From Thermocoleostomius sinensis A174 (GTDB lineage Bacteria > Cyanobacteriota > Cyanobacteriia > Elainellales > Elainellaceae), in assembly GCF_026802175.1 (NCBI RefSeq), contig NZ_CP113797.1:434001-498000 (forward strand): DNA of 64,000 nucleotides, written 5' to 3'. Below, in pieces: positions 15,951 to 24,831 of the stretch; position 1 is the stretch's first letter, and every line of letters starts with the position of its first letter. A model generated the notes under the pieces. That model was not told where the DNA came from. It did no database searches and saw only the letters and a list, made by a program, of their open reading frames with translations. Position numbers and translations under genes: made by a program.

Positions 15951-18900
15951 ATGGATGAAAAGCACCAGCAACCTGAATCAGAAGCCTTTCGTCCTTCGGA
16001 TTTCATGAGGGCGCGACGACCCTATCTATTTTCTGATACACAAGTAATTGGAGAGCCGCTTTTAGATCGGAGTTTCCTTGAGTATTACTTAGAAACTTTG
16101 ACTAATCGTAGCCAAGAAAAAGATTTTGAGCATTTCTGCCGACGATTAGCTGAAAAAGAAATTTGTCCTAATCTCTTGCCCCAAACAGGACCGACTGGAG
16201 GAGGAGATAGCAAGGTAGACTCTGAAACCTACCCTGTTTCCGATGCTGTTTCAATTCGCTGGTACGAGGGAATTGGACGCGAAGCTGCTTCGGAACGGTG
16301 GGCATTTGCCATTAGTGCAAAACAACAATAGCGCTCAAAAGTTTGTTCTGATGTACAAGGCATTATAGAAACGCAGCGTGGTTACACCTTAATCTATTTC
16401 ATTAGTAGTCGATATATCAAGGACAAAGATAGAGCCAATATTGAAGATGAATTGCTTAAAAAATACAACGTTAGTGTACGAGTTCTAGACAGAACTTGGA
16501 TACTAGATAAGGTGTTTCAGAATAAGCGCGAATATTTAGCTATAGAAACTCTAAAAATTAGTTCGCCATTGACTCAATCTATTAAAAAAGGTTCCTTAGA
16601 TACAGCTCGTGAATCTGAGTTAAATGAGTTAGAGACACAGATACAAGATCCTACTCGATATCAAGGTATTGAGTATCAGCTTGTAGAGGATTGCATTGAA
16701 GTAGCTAAACTGGCGCGTGAGCTTGAATTGCCACGTATAGAAGTCGATGGGCGTTTCGCAAGAGCTGAGCGTATAGCCGAACAATATGGAACGCATCGGC
16801 AAAAACTTCAATGTGCTTATGATAAAGCGTGGACTTCTTTTTGGTGGCATGATGACTTTAATACGCTCAATCAAATTTATGATAATGTTGAATGTTTAAC
16901 AGTTGGCAGTGATCAAGTCACAGATATTGAATTATTAGCTAACTTATGGCAGCTATTATGGACTACTGTTCAACGCTCACAACTTAATGCTTCTGATGCA
17001 AAAATAGATGCACGGACTGAAGCCTTACGCATTGAGTTACAAAGACTTCAAGCTGATAAAGATCGACCAAGCACTGTTTTACAGTCGCGGTCGATTGAGT
17101 TACTGATGGATCTTAGTCAGTCTCACGATAAACCTCTTGAATTGAAAAGGATACTTAGTGATTTTCGTAAAGTATTTGAGGAAGGCAAAGGTTTAGTTAA
17201 TTTTCCTGTAACGCCCCTCATTAAAATCCTTATGAAATTAGGTGAATATTTGCCTAATGATCCTGACTTTGATGAGCTTTTTGAATCCGTGCTTCTACTT
17301 TCCCAAGAGCGAGAAAGCAGAGCAACTTCTGGACGTATGCTTCTGACGAGAGGCAACCAAAAGCTTATTAGTGGAAATCATTATGAGGCAATTCGTCTTC
17401 TTGGTCGGGCGCAACATGACTTAGCTATGCGTGAGTGCCGTGGCGAGTTAATCGCTGCACTCGCCTTATGTGCGAGTGCTTATGAATCAGCAGGTTTACT
17501 ATGGGCTGCACGTTCTAATATGCTTCTAGCAGCATCTCAGGCTTTTAATCAGTATTGGGAAGATGGCGCGATTACTATTCAAACTTTCGCTTGTTTACAG
17601 CGTTTGATTTGGATTGAACTACAGTTAGGACGAATTCCAAGTACTCTCACATGGATTGAAAATGCCACAGTTATTGCACAAGTACTTGAATTTGATGAGG
17701 AAGCTCAGGAAAGATTCCTGAAAGAGAGAGAAACTCAAGATCAAGTTCTTGGAATCCTTCTTCTTAAGACTGCCTTCAAAGATTTGCATTGCTTGGAATC
17801 TATTCCAGAAATTCTCGAAAATCTTGGTTTAAATCATTCATTCATAGCATCACTATATGCCCTAGGTCATGAAGATGCTCTTCGTTCTGAAGGTTGGATT
17901 CCACAAGAAGAGAATGAATCAAGTGTTCGTGAACTTTTTGATGCTTGGATAGCACAACCAGCGAGTAATGATCTGCCAGAGGTTCCTGAGTTTTTGGCAG
18001 AAGATAAAGTAGACCTTATCTCTCAAGTACTAGGCTGTAATATAGTTGCTGAAACGCCAAGCAGTAATAGATCTCTATTTATTTCAGAGTCGATTCTTGC
18101 TGCTTTTGAAGCTTTTCTTGCAACGAGTCTCGACTCTAAGTTATTTCCACATCAGTCAAATATAAGGTTTCAAATTATCCCTTCAAATTCAGTTCCTGAT
18201 GTTATTGATTTTCAAATTGAAGAGGAGAATTCCACGCATCTTGGAACTCTCGTAAAAGTGCAGCATTCTGTCAATGAATCTTATATTGCAGATATTAATT
18301 CTGAAACACTAAATAAAAAATTAGCTGAGTTAATTATTCAATTAGTTTTTCACATAGCTTTTGTACCAGATTCAGAACAATACTTTGATAGGCTTTTGCG
18401 AGAAGAGTCTGCTTTCTCACGTGCATTTGACTTTACGAATGTAGCTACTGCTATTTGGAATATTTTAGGCAAAACTCCAAAAATTAGACTTGCAGACTGG
18501 CAGTTAAATAACACAGAAAATAAATTTCCACTTCGTCGAGTAGTTGTTTGGAATAATGGATCAACTCAGACTGCCTCTGTTGAACAGACAACTCAGACAA
18601 AACCTAGCCTAGGACAGGGTGAAGTTCCTCCAGAACTTAGGAACGTTGATCGTCTTAAGCATCGTGATCGTAAAGTTTATTCTCTACTTGATGTTGCCCT
18701 TTGGGATAAAGCTAGTTGGAAGGGAACGGGTTTTGGCTTGATTCCAAATAAGCAAAATCTTCCACTTTTAGAGCTTGCACTTTTGTTTCGTAATGAAGCT
18801 GCAAGCAAACAGATTTTTTCTCAGTGGAAGCAAGAATTTGGCGATGAAGATATAGAAGAAAAAATAAGAGTATCTATCATTACTGGAATTGATGCCAATA

Positions 18901-19289
18901 ACCCAGCGGCTTATCGTGTTGTCATTGGAGTAAATCCTGAATGGATAAAAGCCTCTAGTGACTCGCAATTCATCTTGACATATCGAATTAATACTATGGA
19001 GCCAAAGAATTCAAGAAATCTTGATCAATTTTCAACATTTTTTGAAAAGACAGGCTTTTATATTCTTGTTCCAGGATATATATCTCAAGATTTCTCTAGA
19101 ACAGAATTCTTTTGGGAATTAGGGATTTTAAAACGACAAATATTTATTCGTCCTGCCTGGCAAATAGCCGAGCATGATCCTGATTTGTGTGGTATTCAGC
19201 CTGATGACAAGATAATTCTCCCCAAAGATGTCAAAGATCCTCCTGTCATACGTGCTCTGGCGCAAATCAGAAAAATGAGATCTAGATAG
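15951..19289 (+). pseudogene. Cassette 4: very large PD-(D/E)XK-like protein interrupted by an in-frame TAG
   Basis: One reading frame of about 1112 codons is split by TAG at 16329-16331 into 126 codons and a downstream open part from 16452. The frame is unchanged across the stop, and the residues after it (RSKVCSDVQGIIETQRGYTL) continue the domain smoothly; TGG (Trp) to TAG is the likely change. The N-terminal domain looks like a restriction-endonuclease fold: FEHFCRRLAEKEI, GGGDSKVDSET, then WAFAISAKQ-stop-RSK (the D...xAK pattern). The rest is helical and repeat-like (about residues 170-650; TPR-like pairs), followed by a beta/alpha C-terminal part. Likely an anti-invader nuclease; I cannot name the family. 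It may be dead, or rescued by amber readthrough. AT-rich codon use sets it apart from the chromosome. Confidence 0.75.
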
Positions 19290-19326
19290 GCTATGAGAGC
19301 TTGTTGATCACCAAATCTTCCGGCGG

Positions 19327-19413
19327 TATAACAACGCCCATGCACACCGACCGCCGAAAGTAGATCGGTATGATGCATAGGTTGTCTGCGGCGGGTGAAC
19401 GGGGTCGTTAGCT
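19327..19413 (+). repeat. attC: attC4
   Basis: Left core TATAAC (19327-19332), right core GTTAGCT (19407-19413), arms AACGCCCATGCACACCGACC and GGCGGGTGAACGGGGTC, loop block GGTTGTCTGCG (19380-19390). Confidence 0.92.
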
Positions 19414-19504
19414 GGCTTCGGTTTCGGGTGGTGGCAGTAGTTTGAAGGCTGTCGGTAGGCAGCGAAAATTGATTGGATCTTATTGTTCTGAAATTTGATT
19501 CGCC

Positions 19505-20197
19505 ATGCGGTGTCCTCAGTGTTTGCAACAAGTCATGGAGTCGATGAAGCAGTGCCAATGTGGTTTTGTGTTTGATGACGTAGCGTTGGCGGACTTACAA
19601 GATTGGTTTGCAGAAGTTAAACAGACTTTGGAAACAGCCTATGTAGCCTCACCTACCGCTTGGCAGCAATCCGGTAAGAGTGGAACGTTTGAGGATTGGA
19701 CACGACTGCGGATCGCAAACCTCGCACCAGTCCAGAGATCAGGCACATATCTTGATATCGGTTGTGCGAATGGATATTTGTTGGAATGTTTGGTAGCGTG
19801 GGCAAAGTTAAAGGGAATTGAGCTTACACCTCACGGTCTAGACTATTCAGACAAACTTGTTGATTTAGCTCGACAACGCCTTCAATCGTCCAGCAATATT
19901 TATTGGGGGAACGCTTGGGACTGGACTCCCCCTCAGTACTTTGATTATGTGCGAACTGAACTCGATTATGTGCCGCGCAATTATCGAAAACCTTTTGTCG
20001 AAAGGCTATTGGCTGAGTTTGTCGCTCAAGAGGGGCGATTACTCATTTCTCAATATCGCAGTCGTCGTGATGATTTAACTCAAGGCTGGGTCAACCAAGA
20101 ATTAGAAAGGCATGGGTTTCGAGTCGTTGAAACACATTCGGGGTATAACGGAGACGGCTTAGAATTATGTCGTGTGGCGGTTTTGCAATCGAAATAG
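19505..20197 (+). CDS. Cassette 5: SAM-dependent methyltransferase with N-terminal zinc-ribbon-like cysteines
   Basis: 230 residues. The N-terminus has CPQC and CQCG (residues 3-6 and 17-20), a likely structural zinc site. The class I SAM-binding glycine motif is LDIGCANGYLLE (about residue 82), followed by GLDYSDKLVDLAR (acidic end of strand 2) and FDYVRTELDYVP (about 141). The methylated substrate is unknown. Single gene of its cassette, with no strong ribosome-binding site visible before the ATG. Confidence 0.85.
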   Translation: MRCPQCLQQVMESMKQCQCGFVFDDVALADLQDWFAEVKQTLETAYVASPTAWQQSGKSGTFEDWTRLRIANLAPVQRSGTYLDIGCANGYLLECLVAWAKLKGIELTPHGLDYSDKLVDLARQRLQSSSNIYWGNAWDWTPPQYFDYVRTELDYVPRNYRKPFVERLLAEFVAQEGRLLISQYRSRRDDLTQGWVNQELERHGFRVVETHSGYNGDGLELCRVAVLQSK

Positions 20198-20206
20198 CGA
20201 TCACCC

Positions 20207-20294
20207 AGCTAACAATCCCAATGCACACCGACCGTTGAGAAGTTATCGGTTGGAGTTCAAGATTATCTGCGGCGGGTGATTGGGGCCGTTAGGC
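20207..20294 (+). repeat. attC: attC5
   Basis: Left core GCTAAC (20208-20213), right core GTTAGGC (20288-20294), arms AATCCCAATGCACACCG and CGGCGGGTGATTGGGGCC, loop block GATTATCTGC (20261-20270). Confidence 0.93.
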
Positions 20295-20362
20295 GGCTCA
20301 AGGTTATCTGTGGGGGCGCAGCCGAAAGACCATGAGTGTGACACTTAAATCACAATCAGCAA

Positions 20363-21163
20363 GTGCCTGGTATGGGTCATGTTTTCAAACCAAGTACAAT
20401 ACCAACTGTTGACGAGTATGTGTCCGGTTTATCTGCGCTCGGTTCTCGTATCAATGAATTACAGCTTCGTTTACTACAAGAGCAGTATTACGCCCCAAAT
20501 CGCACTGTTACAGCGACCCAACTTGCAGAGCTAATAGGCATTGAGAGCGGACGTGGCATGGTCAATCTGCTATACGGTCGGCTAGGACGGTTATTCTGCG
20601 AAGCAACAGGATTTGAGCCAAGTCAGCGAGAAATTGGTACACATCGATGGTGGTCTGTCTGGTCGAGCGGATACGAAGAGCGTAATCCCTATCGATTTTT
20701 CTGGGAAATGCATCCAGAAGTTGCAGAAGCTCTCGAAGCTTTGGGTTGGGTTACGCCTGAACGTTCTTCATCGGTCACGTTTCCTGATGAAGTTGATGAG
20801 ACTACAGTTTTCCGCGAAGGCGCAGTCTGCAAAGTTTCAGTTAATGCTTATGAACGCAGCCCTCAAGCTCGTCAAAGATGCATAGCTTACTATGGAACAA
20901 GTTGTTTCGCTTGTGGCTTCAATTTCGGTCAGGTTTTTGGAGAATTAGGCGAAGGTTTTATTCACGTACACCATCTCTGTCCCATTTCTGAGATTGCCGA
21001 AGAGTACGAGGTTGATCCTGTCAAAGATTTACGTCCCGTGTGTCCTAACTGTCATGCCATGATTCATCGCCGCTCTCCTCCGTTGAGCATTGAGGAGCTT
21101 CAAATTTTGTTGAGCAGTTCTAAAGTTCAACCGCCTCCTAACAATTCGGGTGCAGCGGATTGA
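20363..21163 (+). CDS. Cassette 6: HNH endonuclease
   Basis: 266 residues from GTG at 20363; an ATG at 20372 (MGHVFKPSTI) is an equally possible start. The C-terminal HNH module is complete: CFAC (about residue 190), HVHHLCPISE (about 210), DLRPVCPNCHAMIH (about 226-239), giving a zinc-bound beta-beta-alpha-metal nuclease site. The N-terminal half (TATQLAELIGIESGRGMVN) is a helix-turn-helix-like region. Its last residues NNSGAAD are encoded by the left arm of attC6, so the stop lies inside the recombination site. Likely a DNA-cleaving defence or homing-type enzyme. Confidence 0.88.
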   Translation: MPGMGHVFKPSTIPTVDEYVSGLSALGSRINELQLRLLQEQYYAPNRTVTATQLAELIGIESGRGMVNLLYGRLGRLFCEATGFEPSQREIGTHRWWSVWSSGYEERNPYRFFWEMHPEVAEALEALGWVTPERSSSVTFPDEVDETTVFREGAVCKVSVNAYERSPQARQRCIAYYGTSCFACGFNFGQVFGELGEGFIHVHHLCPISEIAEEYEVDPVKDLRPVCPNCHAMIHRRSPPLSIEELQILLSSSKVQPPPNNSGAAD

Positions 21164-21223
21164 CCGAAGCCGCTTGGGTAAGATGCAAAGGTTGTCTGCG
21201 TTCGGTGAGCGGGAACGTTAGCC
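21136..21223 (+). repeat. attC: attC6
   Basis: Left core CCTAAC (21137-21142), right core GTTAGCC (21217-21223), arms AATTCGGGTGCAGCGG and GTTCGGTGAGCGGGAAC, loop block AGGTTGTCTGCG (21189-21200). It contains the end of the HNH reading frame. Confidence 0.92.
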
Positions 21224-21318
21224 TGCTCTAAGTTATCTGTGAGGACGTTGCTTACAGCCCCCGGTATGGTATTAAGGGTTAAGCAAGTAGACTGAGGAAA
21301 GTTTCAACTTCAACGACC

Positions 21319-21897
21319 ATGAAATGCTCTCCTGTCAATGAATTAGAATTATTCATTACTGAAGTTAACAAGCTCACATCCAAATCGTTTTATCAACATT
21401 TCAGTTCTAGTGAAGAAATTGAATTTTCACATGGATCTTTGCCTGAAAACACACCAGCAGTGGAACAGCTTGAGTCTTATCTTCTTCACTTTCGCAAGTT
21501 TATTCAAAAAAATGACCGTGTTTGTGTCTGTCTTGTGAACCAGCATGTTAACGAGCTAGCAAAAAATCAGTCTAATTTCCTTAACAAATGGAACATAGTG
21601 TATAAAACCTTTGAGGAATTGATAGAGGCTAAAGCGTTAACTGGCAGGGTTATAACTCATGTGCCAGATATTCCTGATTTGTCATTACTTGACCTCTTTA
21701 AAGCTAGAACTTTTGGCGATTTGTCACATCTTGATCCGAAAAAACAACTACTCCATCAAAAACTTTCTTCTACAAGCCAGTTAGATGCATTGTATCGATT
21801 TGAGTACTATACCTTCTTGTCTGAGGCTGGGGAGCTTATTGCTGAGATGGCAGACCTCTGTGCAAGGCTACTACACTCCTTGAACAATCAGGTATGA
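21319..21897 (+). CDS. Cassette 7: hypothetical protein, 192 aa
   Basis: I do not recognise this family. The protein is soluble and helical, with a cysteine pair DRVCVCLVNQHVNELAKN near residue 70 and an aromatic YRFEYYTFLSEAGELIAEMA near 155. It ends 7 nt before brnT and there is no attC between them, so both travel in one cassette and may be co-expressed. A cassette-borne accessory or defence function is possible only by context. Confidence 0.65.
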   Translation: MKCSPVNELELFITEVNKLTSKSFYQHFSSSEEIEFSHGSLPENTPAVEQLESYLLHFRKFIQKNDRVCVCLVNQHVNELAKNQSNFLNKWNIVYKTFEELIEAKALTGRVITHVPDIPDLSLLDLFKARTFGDLSHLDPKKQLLHQKLSSTSQLDALYRFEYYTFLSEAGELIAEMADLCARLLHSLNNQV

Positions 21898-21904
21898 TCT
21901 AAGC

Positions 21905-22183
21905 ATGAAGTTTGAGTGGGATCAGTCGAAAGCCGCTAGTAATTTGAAGAAACACGGTGTCAGCTTTGAAGAAGCCAAAACCGTATTCGACAACCCTCTG
22001 GCGGTCATTTTTGATGATGAGGCTCATTCTGTAGATGAACAGAGAGAAATCATTATTGGTCATTCTCGGCAAAATCGGTTGCTGTTAATTGCTTTTACTG
22101 AGCGATCTGGTAATGTCCGTATCATCAGTGCCCGTCTAGCTACTCGCAATGAGCGTGAGGATTATGAGCAAAACGCCCTCTGA
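21905..22183 (+). CDS. brnT: Cassette 7: BrnT-family toxin
   Basis: 92 residues with the family start MKFEWDQSKAASNLKKHGVS and FEEAKTVF, the central EQREIIIGHSRQNRLLLIAF and the closing VRIISARLATRNEREDYEQ. BrnT is a ribonuclease-fold toxin that halts growth by RNA cleavage. The downstream antitoxin gene overlaps its last 20 bp. Toxin-antitoxin cassettes are known to stabilise large chromosomal integrons. Confidence 0.93.
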   Translation: MKFEWDQSKAASNLKKHGVSFEEAKTVFDNPLAVIFDDEAHSVDEQREIIIGHSRQNRLLLIAFTERSGNVRIISARLATRNEREDYEQNAL

Positions 22184-22406
22184 TCAAACACAAAATTTTG
22201 AAGACGAGATTTCACCTGAGTATCGGTTTGATTACGAGAAGGCGAAACCCAATCGATTTGCTGCTGGTCAAAAGCCACAGAAATTAACGGTTGTGGTTTT
22301 AGATGAGGATGTGGCTCAGGTTTTTACAACGCCTGAATCAGTCAACAAAGTGCTAAGAGCCTTGATCGAGTCGATGCCACAATCAGCAGGTAGCGAGACA
22401 GCCTAA
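22164..22406 (+). CDS. brnA: Cassette 7: BrnA-type antitoxin
   Basis: 81 residues from the ATG at 22164 (MSKTPSDQTQNFEDEISPEY); an in-frame ATG at 22149 is also possible. EISPEYRFDYEKAKPNRF is the usual cyanobacterial partner sequence next to BrnT, and the C-terminal VVVLDEDVAQVF..ESVNKVLRALIES is a small DNA-binding-like module. It would bind BrnT and repress the pair. The TAA stop is inside the left core of attC7. Confidence 0.85.
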   Translation: MSKTPSDQTQNFEDEISPEYRFDYEKAKPNRFAAGQKPQKLTVVVLDEDVAQVFTTPESVNKVLRALIESMPQSAGSETA

Positions 22407-22487
22407 CACTACGTTGGTGCGGACGGCACAAAGGTTATTGATGCGAGTTCGAGGTTGTCTGCCGCCGCACAACTTCACCGTTGGGCT
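22401..22487 (+). repeat. attC: attC7
   Basis: Left core CCTAAC (22402-22407), right core GTTGGGC (22480-22486), arms CACTACGTTGGTGCGGACGG and GCCGCCGCACAACTTCACC, loop block GAGGTTGTCTGCC (22451-22463). Confidence 0.92.
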
Positions 22488-22541
22488 GCAATCTTGGGTT
22501 CTGAGTTAATCTAAAAATAAAACCTGCAGCGAGGTTAGAAA

Positions 22542-23363
22542 TTGAGTTTTGATTTCTCAACTGCTTCCGATTCAATCACAAATCCATTGGGCTATTTTTC
22601 TGGTCAAGGCAAAGATTACGAAAAGTATCGCCTGATTTATCCTGCTTCTGCGATCGATAAAATTTTGTCAGATTTGGGATCTCTCACTCAGATTACTGCT
22701 GCTGATATTGGTGCAGGAACGGGGATTGGTGCAAGATTGTTAGCAGATCGAGGCATTCGGGTTGTGGCGATTGAACCCAACAAAGACATGAGAACAGCAG
22801 CGACCTTGCACAAAAACGTAGAGTTTCTGATTGGCACTGCTGAACAAATTCCTCTGGAGAATGCATCAGTCGATTTAGTAACCTCGTTTCAAGCATTCCA
22901 TTGGTTTGATTTTGATAAAAGCCTCAAAGAGTTTCGCCGTATCCTCAAGCCCAGTGGACACTTAGCATTAATATGGAGCTTCTGGGATCAAAGCGACCTT
23001 ATTTCCAAAGAATACACTCGCCTAGTTTTTGAAGCATCCAAGGATCAAGAGCCTCAATCCCAATCTGGAATGCAACTGAAAGCATGGTTCAAAAGCATAC
23101 GTTATCAACTATTTTGGCAAGGGTTATGGTTGCCCTACTTTACAAACTTAGAGCGATACGAGTTTGTCTCTAATCAATCCTTAGATTTCCCAGGATTAAT
23201 CGGTTTAGCCCGCAGTCAAGGATTTACACCGTCTGAAGGGGAAGGTTTAGAAAAACTGATATCAGATTTAGCTGTATTTCATCAACGCTTTTGCGATCGC
23301 CAAGGTTCGGTAAGGTTGACGTATCGCACACGCCTGTACACCGCAATTTCCAACCATCCTTAA
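22542..23363 (+). CDS. Cassette 8: class I SAM-dependent methyltransferase
   Basis: 273 residues, TTG start after GCGAGG. SAM-binding motif [19 protein letters not shown] (about residue 53), acidic strand-2 end [11 protein letters not shown], and the [20 protein letters not shown] / [19 protein letters not shown] pattern of Methyltransf_11 enzymes. This looks like trans-aconitate or small-molecule methyltransferases; the substrate is unknown. It is followed 13 nt later by a ferredoxin-like gene in the same cassette. Confidence 0.88.
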   Translation: MSFDFSTASDSITNPLGYFSGQGKDYEKYRLIYPASAIDKILSDLGSLTQITAADIGAGTGIGARLLADRGIRVVAIEPNKDMRTAATLHKNVEFLIGTAEQIPLENASVDLVTSFQAFHWFDFDKSLKEFRRILKPSGHLALIWSFWDQSDLISKEYTRLVFEASKDQEPQSQSGMQLKAWFKSIRYQLFWQGLWLPYFTNLERYEFVSNQSLDFPGLIGLARSQGFTPSEGEGLEKLISDLAVFHQRFCDRQGSVRLTYRTRLYTAISNHP

Positions 23364-23376
23364 AGGACTCCTCACT

Positions 23377-23766
23377 ATGGATATAAAACCCTTGCAACAG
23401 AAGGCTAAATCACGAGGTATTGCTGTTAATGGGCAAGGTGGTTATCAACGACATATTCTATTGTGTACTGGGTTGCGCCAAAGTGGAGATACTTGTTGCC
23501 CGGCTGAAGAAGGTGCTAAAACTTGGAAATATCTGGGTAAACGACTGAAGCAACTTAGCCAAGAAGGACACAATATTTATCGCACAGAAGTGGAATGTTT
23601 AATGTTTTGTCGAGGGGGTCCGCTCGCAGTTGTCTACCCTGAAGGGACTTGGTATTGTCATGTTACGCCAGAGGTCTGTGAACGCATTATTCAAGAGCAT
23701 TTGTTGGAAGGCAAACCCGTTGAAGAATTTAGGTTTGCTTGTAACCCATTATTAAAAGACCTGTAA
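23377..23766 (+). CDS. Cassette 8: thioredoxin-like 2Fe-2S ferredoxin-domain protein
   Basis: 129 residues. The four cluster cysteines are recognisable: ILLCTG and DTCCPAEEG in the first half (about residues 27-41), then [11 protein letters not shown] (about 69-79). This is the thioredoxin-fold [2Fe-2S] arrangement seen in cyanobacterial small ferredoxin-like proteins, an electron carrier or redox sensor in the cytosol. The C-terminus ([20 protein letters not shown]) matches that family. AGGA lies before the ATG. Confidence 0.85.
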   Translation: MDIKPLQQKAKSRGIAVNGQGGYQRHILLCTGLRQSGDTCCPAEEGAKTWKYLGKRLKQLSQEGHNIYRTEVECLMFCRGGPLAVVYPEGTWYCHVTPEVCERIIQEHLLEGKPVEEFRFACNPLLKDL

Positions 23767-23783
23767 GCACACTTCCCATACAG

Positions 23784-23843
23784 GCTAACAACCGCACTGA
23801 GCCGGAACTTGCCAACATAGTCTGGTGAGCGTGAACGTTGGGT
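23784..23843 (+). repeat. attC: attC8, short form
   Basis: Left core GCTAAC (23784-23789), right core GTTGGGT (23837-23843), arms AACCGCACTGAGCCGGA and TCTGGTGAGCGTGAAC. Only 60 bp and without the TTATCTGC loop block, so it differs from the rest and probably entered from another pool. Confidence 0.85.
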
Positions 23844-23937
23844 TACTTCATATTTAGTGGAAACAGCACTTTGATGCTACCTGTGAGCCTCGTGGGCTGT
23901 GATAAGCTCAATATCAAATGAGTAGGCTATACAAGCG

Positions 23938-24252
23938 ATGCCTGTTCAAACAAAAGCCCAAGTGCTAGCTCTGCTCCAGGAGTATCACCAAGAGTTACAC
24001 CGCTTTGGAGTGAAACGTTGCGGCGTTTTCGGCTCGTTTGCCCGTGACACTGCAATTCACCCTCAAAGTGATGTTGATATCTTGGTTGTCTTTGATCCAG
24101 ACCAGAAAACGTTTGATAACTTTATACATCTATCCTTTTTTCTAGAAGATCTCTTTGGCAGAGCAGTTGACCTTATCACTGTAGAGTCATTAAGCCCTTA
24201 TATTGGTCCGCATATTTTAGATGAGGTCGAGTATGTCTCCGTCGGCTCGTGA
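23938..24252 (+). CDS. mntA: Cassette 9: MntA-type nucleotidyltransferase antitoxin
   Basis: 104 residues. GSFARDTAIHPQSDVDILV (about residue 32) is the minimal nucleotidyltransferase active-site motif (GS...DxD). The small size and the overlap with a HepT-like gene define the MntA-HepT toxin-antitoxin module, in which MntA AMPylates the HepT RNase and silences it. Frame and length are intact, so the antitoxin half can still be made. Confidence 0.9.
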   Translation: MPVQTKAQVLALLQEYHQELHRFGVKRCGVFGSFARDTAIHPQSDVDILVVFDPDQKTFDNFIHLSFFLEDLFGRAVDLITVESLSPYIGPHILDEVEYVSVGS

Positions 24253-24578
24253 ATATTTACAGCATATTCTTGATGAAACGACCTACATCATGACGAGTTC
24301 TACGAGTTTAGACAAGACAAAATTTGTGCAAGATGAAACGCTGAAGCGCGCTTACGTTCGTAGTATTGAAGTAATTGGCGAAGCTGTCAAACAGTTGCCA
24401 GATGGGTTGCGTCAAAAATACGATGTGATTGAGTGGCCGGTCTATGGCTGGGATGCGTGATCGATTAATTCATAACTACTTTGGTGTTGACTACGACATT
24501 GTTTGGGATGTTGTAGCCAATAAAATCCCTACACTTGATGCTGAAATTAGGCTAATTCTTAAACAAGAATATCCATAG
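24233..24578 (+). pseudogene. hepT: Cassette 9: HepT-like toxin, frameshifted
   Basis: Starts MSPSAREYLQHILDET inside the end of mntA. An extra C at about 24437-24438 shifts the frame; the apparent protein ends DVIEWPVYGWDA-stop. Removing one C restores W-R-S-M-A-G-M-R-D-R-L-I-H-N-Y-F-G, which holds the R-x4-H-x-Y RNase motif of HEPN toxins, then DYDIVWDVVANKIP up to the TAG at 24576. As written the catalytic motif is out of frame and the toxin is inactive. Confidence 0.85.
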
Positions 24579-24610
24579 GTCGAGTATTGGCAAAAACAGT
24601 AGGATTTGCA

Positions 24611-24634
24611 GCAGCCCAACATAGCCTCTGAGGA
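24611..24634 (+). repeat. Possible attC9 left-arm remnant
   Basis: GCAGCCCAAC is the exact reverse complement of the right-core flank of attC7 (GTTGGGCTGC, 22480-22489), so it looks like an attC left core. No matching right arm follows before the IS110-type element, which suggests the site was cut by the insertion. Confidence 0.4.
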
Positions 24635-24831
24635 GGATGGGGTCAAGTAAGTTTTTGAGTCTTTTTCAGTTGGCTTCTCGGCTTTTGAAACTTAGACAAA
24701 CGATTGTAGGTTGGCTCTGAAAATGTGCATAATAGTATGCTTCAGAATCAACCATTCGTTCCTATTTTTGTTGCATTTTCTACCTCTTTAATCTTTCCTA
24801 CTTTATCTCCAATAAAAACTGAATTTCCTTC

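Noticed and set aside
23366-23381. ACTCCTCAC word as a Yfr1-type small RNA
   Set aside because: Only a partial match, located at the ribosome-binding site of the ferredoxin-like gene and without flanking stems.
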